DNA of 64,000 nucleotides from Streptomyces sp. PsTaAH-137 (GTDB taxonomy: Bacteria > Actinomycetota > Actinomycetes > Streptomycetales > Streptomycetaceae), in assembly GCF_003259365.1 (NCBI RefSeq), contig NZ_QLLY01000009.1, positions 187,259 to 251,258 of the forward strand, written 5' to 3'. Below are positions 48,335 through 57,256 of this stretch, piece after piece. How positions within the stretch are numbered: the first letter of the stretch is position 1; each line of letters opens with the position of its first letter. The notes beneath the pieces were generated by a model. That model saw only the letters and a program-made list of their open reading frames with translations, searched no databases and was not told where the DNA came from. The translations under genes were made by a program, and so were the position numbers.

Positions 48335-48919
48335 GTGGCGGGGGCCCGCATCGACACCGCACCGCCGGACGGCAGGGGCGCGAGGGACGACACCCTGTTG
48401 GTGGCCCGTGCCGCCGAAGGGGACGAGGACGCCTTCGCGGACCTCGTGCAACGCCACGCACCGGCGCTGATCCGGCTCGCCACCCGGCTGCTCGGCACCC
48501 GCACGGAGGCCGAGGACGCCGTGCAGGACGCCCTCATCAGCGCCTGGCGGCGGCTGCCCGAGTTCCAGGGGCAGGCGTCCTTCGGGACCTGGACGTACCG
48601 CATCGTCACCAACCGCTGCCTGAACATCCTGCGCGGCCGCCGCCCCGCCGCTCCTCTGGAGTCGGCGGGGGAGGTGGCCGCGCCCGAGCACGCGGTGTCA
48701 CCGGCCCGGATCGCCGAGGGCCGGGACGCGGTACGGGAACTGAGCCAGGCCCTCGACCAGCTGTCGGCCGAACAGCGCGCCTGCTGGGTGTTGCGCGAAC
48801 TGGACGGCCGGTCCTACGAATTCATCGCGGACGCGGTCGGTATCAGCCAGGAGGCTGTCCGCGCCCGCGTCTTCCGTGCACGACGCTGTCTGACACAAGC
48901 GATGGGGGCCTGGCGATGA
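48335..48919 (+). CDS. ECF RNA polymerase sigma factor of the Asp23 module
   Basis: 194 residues from GTG at 48335 after AGAGGAG. Region 2 is DAFADLVQRHAPALIRLATRLLGTRTEAEDAVQDALISAWRRLPEFQG...FGTWTYRIVTNRCLNILRGRR and region 4 is LSAEQRACWVLRELDGRSYEFIADAVGISQEAVRARVFRARRCL. It overlaps the zinc-finger gene by 4 bp (ATGA), the standard sigma/anti-sigma coupling. Confidence 0.93.
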   Translation: MAGARIDTAPPDGRGARDDTLLVARAAEGDEDAFADLVQRHAPALIRLATRLLGTRTEAEDAVQDALISAWRRLPEFQGQASFGTWTYRIVTNRCLNILRGRRPAAPLESAGEVAAPEHAVSPARIAEGRDAVRELSQALDQLSAEQRACWVLRELDGRSYEFIADAVGISQEAVRARVFRARRCLTQAMGAWR

Positions 48920-49530
48920 CCGCTCACACAGAACCGCCCAACCCGCAGGACGACCTGGCGGACGACGAGCGGCTCGACTGCGGCCGGCCGCTGTCCCGGG
49001 TCTGGGAGTTGTGGGAGGAGCAGTCCGACGATCCCCACCTGCGCACCTGCCCCCATTGCCGGGAGGCCGTGGGCGACCTCGACCGGCTGGAGACGGCCGT
49101 CCGGGAGTTGCGCGAGGAGCCCGTGGAAGCCGGATACGACGCGTCGACGCTGACCCGGCGCGTCATGGACGTGGTCCGCCTCGAACTGCGTCCCGGTCGC
49201 CCGCTGCCGCTCGGCGAACCGGACGAGGACCTGTGGGTCATGGAGGCGGTGGCCGCCCGGACCCTGCGGGAGGCGGCCGAGACGGTGCCCGGCGTCCAGG
49301 CCGGCTCCTGCCGGCTGCGGCCCGCCGACGGCGCGGCCGCCGACCGTGTCGAGGTGCGCCTGGAGATCCACGCTCCAGCCGACGCCAACCTCCCGGACCT
49401 CGCGGAGGACGTCCGTGTCCGGGTACGGGACACGGCGGACCGGCGCCTCGGCATGGAGATCGCGTCGGTGGACATCCGTATCACCGACCTCACCCACAGC
49501 ACCGACGATCAGGAAGGCGGCAGGCGATGA
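48916..49530 (+). CDS. Zinc-finger anti-sigma-like protein joined to an Asp23-like domain
   Basis: 204 residues. The N-terminal about 60 residues contain a ZAS-like motif (SDDPHLRTCPHCREAVGDLDRLE, H-X3-C-X2-C) as in anti-sigma factors. There is no membrane segment. The C-terminal half (VMEAVAARTLREAAETVPGVQAGSCRLRP..., VEVRLEIHAPADANLPDLAEDVRVRVRDTADRRLGMEIASVDIRITDLT) resembles the Asp23 fold. This joins a sigma-binding head to an envelope-stress domain in one soluble protein. Coupled to both neighbours by 4-bp overlaps. Confidence 0.75.
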   Translation: MTAHTEPPNPQDDLADDERLDCGRPLSRVWELWEEQSDDPHLRTCPHCREAVGDLDRLETAVRELREEPVEAGYDASTLTRRVMDVVRLELRPGRPLPLGEPDEDLWVMEAVAARTLREAAETVPGVQAGSCRLRPADGAAADRVEVRLEIHAPADANLPDLAEDVRVRVRDTADRRLGMEIASVDIRITDLTHSTDDQEGGRR

Positions 49531-49877
49531 CCCAGCACACCCTGCCCGGCACCCTCTCCGAGGGCATCGCCCGGGCCGTGGCGGACCTGCCCGACGTCGC
49601 TTTTCTCAAGCCCGACCTCGCCGGCCGGCTGCGCACCGCGCTGTCCCGCTCGGCGCCCGCGGACCCGGCTCCGTCGTCGGCAGGGGTACGGCTGACCGGG
49701 CCCGCCGACGGCACCGGGCCGTGGCGCGTCGAGATCCAGCTCGTCGCGCGCGGGCGGGCCCGCACCGTGGACGTCGCCCGCGCCGCCCGCCGCGCGGCCG
49801 AGGAGCACCTCGCGGCGGCGCTCCCGGACCAGGCCGTCCGGGCCCACGTCACGGTGACGGTGACCGGACTGGTCTGA
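49527..49877 (+). CDS. Asp23-like small protein
   Basis: 116 residues, ATGA overlap with the previous gene. The pattern LSEGIARAVADLPDVAFLKPDLAGRLRTALSR then GPWRVEIQLVARGRARTVDVARAARRAAEEHLAAALPDQAVRAHVTVTVTGLV is Asp23-like. Third gene of the ECF operon and a possible partner of the zinc-finger protein or of the divergent Asp23. Confidence 0.7.
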   Translation: MTQHTLPGTLSEGIARAVADLPDVAFLKPDLAGRLRTALSRSAPADPAPSSAGVRLTGPADGTGPWRVEIQLVARGRARTVDVARAARRAAEEHLAAALPDQAVRAHVTVTVTGLV

Positions 49878-49893
49878 GCCGGTACGACCGGGC

Positions 49894-51852
49894 TCAGCCC
49901 ACCAGGTCGGGCGAGCGCAGCATCTCCTTCGGGATGCCCCAGGCGTCGACGAGATCGACGGCGAGCGGCCTGACCTTGCGGCACAGGCCGTTGATCTCAC
50001 GGCTGATCGCCTTGGAACGCTGGATCGTGAGCCGGCCGTGCTCCATGAACCAGGCGCGGTCGGCCTCGATCGTGGACAGCGCGAACAGGTCGCACAGCAG
50101 CCCGAGCGCGACCTTGTTGTCGTCGTCGGGCAGTGTCCGCACCCGCTCGACGAACGCCTCCAGGACCAGCCGCTCGACGTGGACGCGCGCCACCGCGATG
50201 ACGTGGTCCTGCACATGGGAGAAGACGACACCCGGCTCGCGCTCCTGGTCCATCCCGCGCTTGAGGCGACGGGCCAGACCGGCCAGCATGTGCTCCTCGC
50301 GGAAGCGGACCATGGCGAGCTGGTACTCCGAGTCGAGCAGCCCGGCCTCCTGGTCCCACTCGTCACCGCCGGGCAGCAGATCGCGGACCCGCTCCAGGAG
50401 CTTGTGCACCGAGGTCTTCTCGATGACCGTCTCGACGGCCTGCCCGGTCACGAACCGCACCATGCCGAGCTGGTCCATGTCCTCGAACTCGTGCGCGTAG
50501 TTGGTGAGGAGCCCCTTGGCCACGAGTTGCAGGAGGACGTGGTTGTCACCCTCGAACGTGGTGAAGACGTCGCTGTCGGCCTTGAGGGCGGCGAACCGGT
50601 TGACGGCGAGATATCCCGCGCCGCCGCACGCCTCGCGGCACTCCTGGATGGTGCGCGTGGCGTGCCAGGTGCCGAGCGCCTTCGTGCCCGCCGCCCGCGA
50701 CTCCAGCTCGCGCCGCGCCTGCTCGTCGTCCGTCCGCCCGGAGAAGACCTCGTGGAGCTGGGTGCGGACCACGTCCTGGGCGAAGTGCAGGGCATAGGTA
50801 CGGGCGACGAGCGGCAGCAGGCGGCGCTGGTGCATCCCGTAGTCGAGCAGCAACTGCTCCTCGGTGTCCGGGGCCGCGTCGAACTGGCGGCGGCGCACGG
50901 CGTACTTCGTGGCGATCGCCAGGGCCACCTTCGCCGCGTTGATCGCGCCGCCGCCGACGCTGACCCGGCCCTGCACGAGCGTGCCGAGCATGGTGAAGAA
51001 GCGGCGGCCCGGGTTCTCGATGGGGCTCTCGTAGACGCCCTCGGGCGTGACGTCGGCGAACCGGTTGAGCAGCGCCTCCCGCGGCACCCGCACCCCGTCG
51101 AAGGAGATCCGCCCGTTGTCGACGCCGTTGAGCCCCATCTTGCGGCCGTCGTCCTCGATCCGGACGCCCGGCGCCGGTGCGCCGTCGACCCGGACCGGCA
51201 CGACGAAGGCGTGCACGCCCTTGGCTTTGTCGCCCACTTCGAGCTGGGCGAAGACGACGGCCAGTTCCGCGTGGCGGGCGGCGTTGCCGATGTAGTCCTT
51301 GCGGGCCGCCTCGCCCCGCGTGGTGATGACGAACTCCCGGCTGTCCGCGTCGTACGTCGCCACCGTGCCGAGCGCCTGGACGTTCGAGCCGTGCCCGGTC
51401 TCGGTCATCGCGAAGCAGCCCAGCAGTTCGCCGGTGATCAGCTTCGGCAAATAGGCCCGATGGTGGCGCTCGGTGCCGAGGTGCAGGATCGCACCCCCGA
51501 ACAGACCGAACTGCACGCCCACCTTCACCAGCAGCGACAGATCGCCGAACGCGAGCGTCTCGAACGCGGCGATCGACGCGCCGATGTCGCCGCCGCCCCC
51601 GTACTCCTTCGGGAAGCCCATGCCCGTCTGGCCCGTCGCCGCCAGCGCGACGGCGAGCTCGCGCACCCGCTCACGGAACGCCTCGATGTCGAGCTCCTCG
51701 GCCTCTTCGAGAACGGAGGCGTGCTTCACGAGGTTCGTCCGGACCAGCTCGCGGATCTCGGCGTACTCGCCGTCGAGCACCCGGGTGAGCGCCGGTACGT
51801 CGATGTCCGGCCGGGTGTAGCCGCCGGAGGGCGTGGAGGTGTCGGTGATCAT
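49894..51852 (-). CDS. Acyl-CoA oxidase / acyl-CoA dehydrogenase family enzyme
   Basis: 652 residues from ATG at 51852. Starting IDVPALTRVLDGEYAEIRELVRTNL, it contains FAMTETGHGSNVQALGTVATYD (flavin/substrate motif), the IQECREACGGAGYL region and the FTTFEGDNHVLLQLVAKGLL block characteristic of acyl-CoA oxidases, plus the long C-terminal domain of that group. First step of fatty-acid beta-oxidation, probably using oxygen as acceptor. Divergent from an MFS gene. Confidence 0.88.
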   Translation of the reverse strand: MITDTSTPSGGYTRPDIDVPALTRVLDGEYAEIRELVRTNLVKHASVLEEAEELDIEAFRERVRELAVALAATGQTGMGFPKEYGGGGDIGASIAAFETLAFGDLSLLVKVGVQFGLFGGAILHLGTERHHRAYLPKLITGELLGCFAMTETGHGSNVQALGTVATYDADSREFVITTRGEAARKDYIGNAARHAELAVVFAQLEVGDKAKGVHAFVVPVRVDGAPAPGVRIEDDGRKMGLNGVDNGRISFDGVRVPREALLNRFADVTPEGVYESPIENPGRRFFTMLGTLVQGRVSVGGGAINAAKVALAIATKYAVRRRQFDAAPDTEEQLLLDYGMHQRRLLPLVARTYALHFAQDVVRTQLHEVFSGRTDDEQARRELESRAAGTKALGTWHATRTIQECREACGGAGYLAVNRFAALKADSDVFTTFEGDNHVLLQLVAKGLLTNYAHEFEDMDQLGMVRFVTGQAVETVIEKTSVHKLLERVRDLLPGGDEWDQEAGLLDSEYQLAMVRFREEHMLAGLARRLKRGMDQEREPGVVFSHVQDHVIAVARVHVERLVLEAFVERVRTLPDDDNKVALGLLCDLFALSTIEADRAWFMEHGRLTIQRSKAISREINGLCRKVRPLAVDLVDAWGIPKEMLRSPDLVG

Positions 51853-51960
51853 GGACCCCTGGTACCCCGTACCGGCATCGGTCAAGCGGTGCGTTCCCGT
51901 TGGCGCACGGCACTGAGGCAGGTATCACGGCGTCGAGCGGTGAGGACGGCGCCGTCCTCA

Positions 51961-51991
51961 TGTCATCATGCAATGACATCGCTTGATGACA
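51961..51991. promoter_or_regulatory. 31-bp inverted repeat TGTCATCA-N15-TGATGACA
   Basis: Perfect 8-bp arms at 51961-51968 and 51984-51991, with an additional ATGACA inside. It lies between the acyl-CoA oxidase and MFS genes and overlaps the annotated MFS start, so it is probably the operator for the TetR encoded downstream of the transporter. Confidence 0.55.
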
Positions 51992-53514
51992 AGAATGGGA
52001 AGCCCTCCTTGCAGCCCTCCATACCGGCGTCCGTGTCCACCCCCGACACGGCGGCTCCCGCGCTCCGCCACCCGCGGGCCCTGGTGCCCGTCCTCGTCTC
52101 GCTCGGCATGCTCGTGGCCGTCGTGAGCAGCCTCGGCGCCCCGCTCATCCCGACCATCGCCGCCGAGGACCACGTGTCCGTCGCCACCGCGCAGTGGGCG
52201 CTCACGGTGACGATGCTCGTCGGCGCCGTGGCGACGCCGGTGATGGGACGCCTGGGTGACGGCCCGCACCGCAAGCGGGTCATCCTCGGCGGGCTCGGCT
52301 TCGTCCTCGTCGGCAGCGTGCTGGCGGCCCTCCCCGCCGGGTTCGCCTGCCTGCTCGTGGGCCGGGCCCTCCAGGGCGTCGGCATGGGACTGGTCCCGCT
52401 CGCCATCGCCACGGCCCGGGACGCGCTGCCCGACACCAAGGCCCGCTCCGCCGTGGCGACGCTCTCCCTGACCACCGCCGCGGGCATCGGGCTCGGCTAC
52501 CCGATCACCGGCATGTTCGCCGAGTACCTCGGCATGTACGCGGGCTTCTGGTTCGCGGCCGCCACCGCCGCCGCGGCCCTGACCGCCGCGCTGATCGTCG
52601 TGCCCCGCGCCCCGCACCGCCCCAGCGTCCCGATGGACGTCCCCGGCGCGCTGCTGCTCACCGGCGGCATGGCCGCCCTGCTGCTGACCCTCGCCGAAGG
52701 GGAGCGCTGGGGCTGGACCTCGGCGGGGCTGCTCGCGCTGGCCGCCGCGGCCGTCGTCCTGCTGGCCGCCTGGATCGGCCACTCGCTGCGCAGCACCCAC
52801 CCCCTGGTGCGGGTCCGCCTCGTCAAGGACCGCGGCGTCCTCGTCGCCAACCTGACCACGATGGTCGGCGGCGTCGGCACCTACCTCCTCATCGCCCTGG
52901 TCACCCGCTACGTCCAGACCCCGACCTCCGCCGGATACGGCTTCTCCGCGTCCATCGTCGTCACCGGGCTGCTCCTCGTGCCGTTCTCCGCCGCGAGCCT
53001 CCTGACCGGGCGCCTGGTACGGATGCTGGGCAGCGCGGCCACGCCCGGCCGGATGCTCCCGCTCGGCTGCCTGCTCTCGCTCGGCTCCCTGGTCTGCTTC
53101 CTGCTGGCCCGCTCCAGCCTGTGGGGCATCGGCACGATGATGGCGCTCGCCGGACTGGGCGTCGGCGTCACCTTCGCGGTCACCCCCGGCCTGATCGTCG
53201 CCGGAGTGCCCGCGAGCGAAACGGGCAGCGCCATGAGTTTCAATCAGGTCGTGAAGTACATCGGATACTCGACCGGCAGCGCGCTCAGCGCCGTCATCCT
53301 CCAGTCCGCCACCGCCCCCGGCGCGAGCCTGCCGACCAACGACGGCTACCGCACCGCGGGCCTCGTCGGCTGCGCCGCGTTCGCCGTCACCGGCATCATC
53401 GCCGTCGCCCTCACCCGCGGCGGCCCCCGGCCGCGCCCGTCCGTCGTCGCGGCGGTCCAGGCGGCACCCGCCGTGGCGGCCGACCCGGCACCGTCCGCCC
53501 AGGCCCGCCCGTGA
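51973..53514 (+). CDS. MFS transporter (14-TM drug-resistance type)
   Basis: Up to 513 residues. The ATG at 51973 lies inside an inverted repeat and has no ribosome site; a TTG at 52009 preceded by GGGAAG is a better-supported start (501 residues). About 14 hydrophobic segments are visible, with DHA2-type motifs: ALTVTMLVGAVATPVMGRLGD and RALQGVGMGLVPLAIATARD (motif C-like GIGLGYPITG). A drug or metabolite exporter by family. Overlaps the TetR gene by 4 bp (GTGA). Confidence 0.88.
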   Translation: MTSLDDKNGKPSLQPSIPASVSTPDTAAPALRHPRALVPVLVSLGMLVAVVSSLGAPLIPTIAAEDHVSVATAQWALTVTMLVGAVATPVMGRLGDGPHRKRVILGGLGFVLVGSVLAALPAGFACLLVGRALQGVGMGLVPLAIATARDALPDTKARSAVATLSLTTAAGIGLGYPITGMFAEYLGMYAGFWFAAATAAAALTAALIVVPRAPHRPSVPMDVPGALLLTGGMAALLLTLAEGERWGWTSAGLLALAAAAVVLLAAWIGHSLRSTHPLVRVRLVKDRGVLVANLTTMVGGVGTYLLIALVTRYVQTPTSAGYGFSASIVVTGLLLVPFSAASLLTGRLVRMLGSAATPGRMLPLGCLLSLGSLVCFLLARSSLWGIGTMMALAGLGVGVTFAVTPGLIVAGVPASETGSAMSFNQVVKYIGYSTGSALSAVILQSATAPGASLPTNDGYRTAGLVGCAAFAVTGIIAVALTRGGPRPRPSVVAAVQAAPAVAADPAPSAQARP

Positions 53515-54071
53515 GCACGGCGCGCAACTCCGCCCGCAGCAGGGAGGCCCTGCTCGCGGCGGCCACCACCCTCTTCTCCGAGCGCGGCTACGACCGTACG
53601 ACCATCCGCGAGATCGGCGAACGGGCCGGCGTCGACCCGTCCCTGATCGCCCGCTACTTCGGCAGCAAACCGCTGCTGTACGTGGAGGTGCTGCGGGCCG
53701 AGCACGGCGACGACCGCCCGGACGACCTGCTCACCGAACCCCGCCTGCGCGAGGTGGCCCGGCGCGCTCAGCGACGCGGGCCGGTGCCGCTGCTGCGGGT
53801 CGCCGTCGAACCGCTGAGCGACAAAGCGGCCCAGGAGGCCACCCGGGCGGCCCTGCACGACCGTCTGGTGGAGCCGTTGCGGGACCGGTTCACCCGGGAG
53901 GGCCGGGACCGCCCCGGACTGCGCGCCGACATCCTGGTCGCGGCGGTCTCCGGGGTGCTGCTGGCCCGGCACTCCGGCGCCTTCGACGAACTGGCCGAGG
54001 CCGAGGTGGACGAGGTCGTCGACATCCTGCTGGAGACCTTCGACGCGGACGGCTCCACCGGCACCGGGTGA
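53511..54071 (+). CDS. TetR family regulator of the MFS gene
   Basis: 186 residues, GTG overlapping the transporter stop. The DNA-binding domain is SREALLAAATTLFSERGYDRTTIREIGERAGVDPSLIARYFGSKPLLYVEVL. It is translationally coupled to the transporter, so it very likely represses it in response to a transported compound, with the 51961-51991 repeat as a probable site. Confidence 0.9.
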   Translation: MSTARNSARSREALLAAATTLFSERGYDRTTIREIGERAGVDPSLIARYFGSKPLLYVEVLRAEHGDDRPDDLLTEPRLREVARRAQRRGPVPLLRVAVEPLSDKAAQEATRAALHDRLVEPLRDRFTREGRDRPGLRADILVAAVSGVLLARHSGAFDELAEAEVDEVVDILLETFDADGSTGTG

Positions 54072-54159
54072 CGGCGAGCCGTCCCGGCAGGGGGCGCCCG
54101 GCCGCCGTACGACGCGGGTGATAGAGATGGGCCAGCCGTGATCTTCACCGGAAGGACTC

Positions 54160-55209
54160 GTGTTGACCCCCGACGCCGCCCCCGTGCTCACCGCCGTCGA
54201 CGGACACGCCGCGCGCATCACCCTCAACCGGCCGAGGGCGCTGAACGCCCTGACCCCCGCCATGATCGACGGCCTCGCCGCGGCGCTCGACGCCTGGGAG
54301 CACGATCCCGCCGTGCGGACCGTCGTGCTCGACGGGGCGGGCGAGCGCGGGCTGTGCGCCGGTGCCGACATCCGCCTCTTCCACGCCGATGCCCGCAGCG
54401 GTGACCACACCGCGTCGGAGGCGTTCCTGCGCGCCGAGTACCGCCTCGACTCCCGTATCGCGCACTACCCGAAGCCGTACGTCGCCCTCATGGACGGCAT
54501 CGTGATGGGCGGTGGCGTCGGCCTGTCCGCGCACGGCGCCGTCCGTGTCGTCACCGAACGGTCGAAGGTCGCGATGCCGGAGGTCTCCATCGGGCTGGTC
54601 CCCGATGTCGGCGGCACGTACCTGCTGGCCCGCGCGCCGGGCGAGCTGGGCACCCACCTCGCCCTGACCGGCCTGGCGGCCCAGGGCGCCGACGCGGTGC
54701 TGTGCGGCCTGGCCGACCACTTCGTCCCGTCGGACGCGCTGCCGGACCTCCTGGCCGATCTGGCCCGTGAACCGGCGCCCGACGCCGTCGCGCGCCACGC
54801 CCGGCCGGCCCCCGAGGGCGCGCTCGCGGGGGAGCGGTCCTGGATCGACGCCTGCTATGCGGCCGACACCGTCGAGGAGATCGTCGACCGGCTCTTCTCC
54901 TGCGGCGAACCCGCCGCCAAGGAAGCCGCCGAGACACTGCTGGCCAAGTCCCCCTCGGCCGTCAAGGCGACGCTTGAGTCGCTGCGCCGCGCGGCCCGAC
55001 TCGACTCCCTGGAAGCCGCCCTCGACCAGGAGTTCCGGGTGTCGTGCGCGGCCCTGGACACGCACGACCTTCCGGAGGGCATCCGGGCCCAGATCATCGA
55101 CAAGGACCGCGACCCGCACTGGCGCCCCGCGACGCTCGCCGAGGTCACGCCCGACCAGGTGGAGCGGTACTTCACGGCGCTGGGGGAGCGGGAGCTCGGC
55201 CTGGCCTGA
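54160..55209 (+). CDS. 3-hydroxyisobutyryl-CoA hydrolase
   Basis: 349-residue crotonase-fold enzyme from GTG at 54160 after GAAGGA. The catalytic stretch is SKVAMPEVSIGLVPDVGGTYLLAR, with the Glu and Asp used by HIBCH enzymes, plus FLRAEYRLDSRIAHYPKPYVALMDGIVMGGGVGLS. Releases 3-hydroxyisobutyrate in valine breakdown. It could also be annotated as enoyl-CoA hydratase/isomerase, but length and motifs favour HIBCH. Alone in its direction. Confidence 0.88.
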   Translation: MLTPDAAPVLTAVDGHAARITLNRPRALNALTPAMIDGLAAALDAWEHDPAVRTVVLDGAGERGLCAGADIRLFHADARSGDHTASEAFLRAEYRLDSRIAHYPKPYVALMDGIVMGGGVGLSAHGAVRVVTERSKVAMPEVSIGLVPDVGGTYLLARAPGELGTHLALTGLAAQGADAVLCGLADHFVPSDALPDLLADLAREPAPDAVARHARPAPEGALAGERSWIDACYAADTVEEIVDRLFSCGEPAAKEAAETLLAKSPSAVKATLESLRRAARLDSLEAALDQEFRVSCAALDTHDLPEGIRAQIIDKDRDPHWRPATLAEVTPDQVERYFTALGERELGLA

Positions 55210-55223
55210 GGCCGGGCCAGGGC

Positions 55224-55700
55224 TCAGGCCCGGTCGGCGAGACGGCGGTGCAGGGCCTGCACGACGGGCACCAGCGCGTCGACCGGCCCCTCGACCTGCA
55301 CCGACGGCGCGACCTCCTGCACGGACAGCGCGCGCACCGGCGCCTGGGGGCGGCCCCATGCGGACAGCCACTCGGTCAGCTGGGCCGCCGAGGCGACGTA
55401 CACGATCCGGCCGAGACCGACCCAGGCGTGCGCGGCCGAGCACATCGGGCAGTGCTCGCCGGAGGTGTACACGGTGGCGTCCTGCCGCTCCTGCGGCGTG
55501 AGGTTCTCGGCCGCCCAGCGGGCCAGCTCGAACTCCGGATGCCGGGTGGCGTCACCGTCGGTGATCCGGTTGCGGTCCTCCGCCCGGACCGTGCCCGCGC
55601 CGTCCACCAGCACCGACCCGAAGGGTTCGTCACCGGCCTCCAGCGCCTCGGTGGCCAGTTCCACACAGCGGCGCAAGTGGGTCAGTTCACGCTCGTCCAT
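55224..55700 (-). CDS. Nucleoside deaminase (CMP/dCMP/guanine deaminase-like)
   Basis: 158 residues from ATG at 55700. Zinc-binding signatures: the His/Glu pair HPEFELAR in place of HAE, and GEHCPMCSAAHAW (P-C-X2-C). The fold is that of the cytidine/guanine deaminase superfamily; the exact base is not readable. It lies beside the methyltransferase gene on the same strand, 106 bp apart, and they are not obviously coupled. Confidence 0.87.
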   Translation of the reverse strand: MDERELTHLRRCVELATEALEAGDEPFGSVLVDGAGTVRAEDRNRITDGDATRHPEFELARWAAENLTPQERQDATVYTSGEHCPMCSAAHAWVGLGRIVYVASAAQLTEWLSAWGRPQAPVRALSVQEVAPSVQVEGPVDALVPVVQALHRRLADRA

Positions 55701-55806
55701 CGGGGCCTCTTTCTGCCGGTGCCAGGGGGCGGGGGAGCCGCCCATGCTGGCACAGGCCGGGGCCGCGGACCCGGCGCCCCGGCCGTCCGGAACGCCGTGC
55801 GGCTGG

Positions 55807-56592
55807 TCAGGAGACGCGCGCCACGCCGACGTAGAAGCCGCTCAGCTCCGGGGTGGGCGCGGGCGTGTCCTTGTACCAGTACGTGGCCGTGACCAGACCC
55901 GGGTCCACCATCTCCAGTCCCTCGAAGAACGGCTCCACCTCGGCCTTGGTCCGCATCCGCAGCGGAATCTCGCCCTTCTTGTACGTGGACTGCACCGACT
56001 TGACGAGATGCGGGTGCTCGTCGGTCGTGCCGTGGGAGAGCACGAGGTAGCTGCCCGACGGCAGTGCGTCGACGAGGGTCCGCGCGAGGCTGTAGGGGTC
56101 CTCCTCGTCGGTGATGAAGTGCATCAGCGCGATCATCGACAGCGCGATCGGGCGGCTGAAGTCCAGGAAGGTGCGCGCGTGGTCGAGGATCGCCTCGGGC
56201 CGCCGGACATCCGCCTCGATGTAGTCCGTCGCGCCCTCCGGGCTGCTGACCAGCAGCGCCTCGGCGTGCCGCAGCACGATCGGGTCGTTGTCGACGTAGG
56301 CGACGCGGGCCGACGGCAGGATAGCCTGCACGATCTGGTGCAGGTTGGGCTTGGTCGGGATGCCCGTACCGATGTCCAGGTACTGGTCGACGCCGGTACC
56401 GGCCAGCCAGGCGGCGGCGCGGTGCATGAAGGCACGGTTCCGCATGGCGTTGTCCCGCGCCTGCGGCGGCAGCTTCTGGGCCACTTCCTGATCGACGGGG
56501 TAGTTGTCCTTCCCGCCCAGCAGCCAGTCGTAGACGCGGGCCGGATGCGGCCTGCTCGTGTCGATGCGGCTCGGGGAGGAATGTGCCGTCAT
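55807..56592 (-). CDS. DUF574-type SAM-dependent methyltransferase
   Basis: 261 residues from ATG at 56592. It begins with the actinobacterial family signature RPHPARVYDWLLGGKDNYPVDQE; SAM-binding YLDIGTGIPTKPNLHQIV and VAYVDNDPIVLRHAEALL follow. The many paralogues in Streptomyces are often near regulators or conservon-like loci, with mostly unknown substrates. Confidence 0.9.
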   Translation of the reverse strand: MTAHSSPSRIDTSRPHPARVYDWLLGGKDNYPVDQEVAQKLPPQARDNAMRNRAFMHRAAAWLAGTGVDQYLDIGTGIPTKPNLHQIVQAILPSARVAYVDNDPIVLRHAEALLVSSPEGATDYIEADVRRPEAILDHARTFLDFSRPIALSMIALMHFITDEEDPYSLARTLVDALPSGSYLVLSHGTTDEHPHLVKSVQSTYKKGEIPLRMRTKAEVEPFFEGLEMVDPGLVTATYWYKDTPAPTPELSGFYVGVARVS

Positions 56593-56782
56593 GCCTGGCT
56601 CCAGCGTGGATCGGATCGCGGACCGGTTCACCGGAGACCATGCCGCTCCCGGTGAGGCCGTAGAGGTCTCCGTGATTATGGCACTGGCCACAGGGTTACG
56701 CAGAGGCATCGGTGGAGGTGGCCGGGCTCATCTCCCGTGCGGCGGGCGCCCGTTGATCCGGCTCCCCGTGGAGAATGGGAGC

Positions 56783-57256
56783 ATGGAGTTGCGTGGGAAC
56801 AAGGTCGTGCTGCGCCCGGTGACCGACGGTGACACGGAGATCCTGGACCGGATCGTCCGGGAACCGGAGGTCGCCGCGTGGTGGCCGCCCCCGGACGACT
56901 ACGAGGGCAAGCTGGCGGTCGTGCGCGAGGGAGAGGTCATCGGCCTCGTCCAGTACGACGAGGAGGACGACCCCGAGTTCCGCCGGGCCGGCATCGACCT
57001 CTTCCTGACGGCGAAGCACCACGGGGAAGGGCTCGGGGCCGACACGGTGCGCACGCTGGCCCGGTGGCTCGTGGAGGAGAAGGGTCATCACCGGCTGACC
57101 ATCGACCCCGCCGCGGCCAACACCGTGGCGATCCGCTGCTACGGCAAGGTCGGGTTCAAGCCCGTAGGGGTGATGCGCTCCTACTGGCGCAATCACCGCA
57201 CCGGTCGCTGGGAGGACGGGCTGCTGATGGATCTGCTCGCCGACGAGCTGACCTGA
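56783..57256 (+). CDS. GNAT family acetyltransferase
   Basis: 157 residues from ATG at 56783 (GGGAGC upstream). GNAT features are MELRGNKVVLRPVTDGDTEIL, the acetyl-CoA region LTAKHHGEGLGADTVRTLARWLVEEKGHHRLTIDPAAANTVAIRCYGKVGFKPVGV. Overall resemblance is to RimJ/RimL-type and to AAC(6')-type enzymes; aminoglycoside acetylation cannot be claimed from sequence alone. Its 3' end overlaps the convergent DMT transporter by 64 bp. Confidence 0.87.
   Translation: MELRGNKVVLRPVTDGDTEILDRIVREPEVAAWWPPPDDYEGKLAVVREGEVIGLVQYDEEDDPEFRRAGIDLFLTAKHHGEGLGADTVRTLARWLVEEKGHHRLTIDPAAANTVAIRCYGKVGFKPVGVMRSYWRNHRTGRWEDGLLMDLLADELT

Noticed and set aside
50038..51972. Upstream extension of the MFS frame
   Set aside because: Antisense to the acyl-CoA oxidase gene; transporter homology begins only after about 51973.
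56783..57256. Aminoglycoside 6'-acetyltransferase call for the GNAT gene
   Set aside because: Resemblance is general to the GNAT fold; no substrate-specific residue can be verified by eye.
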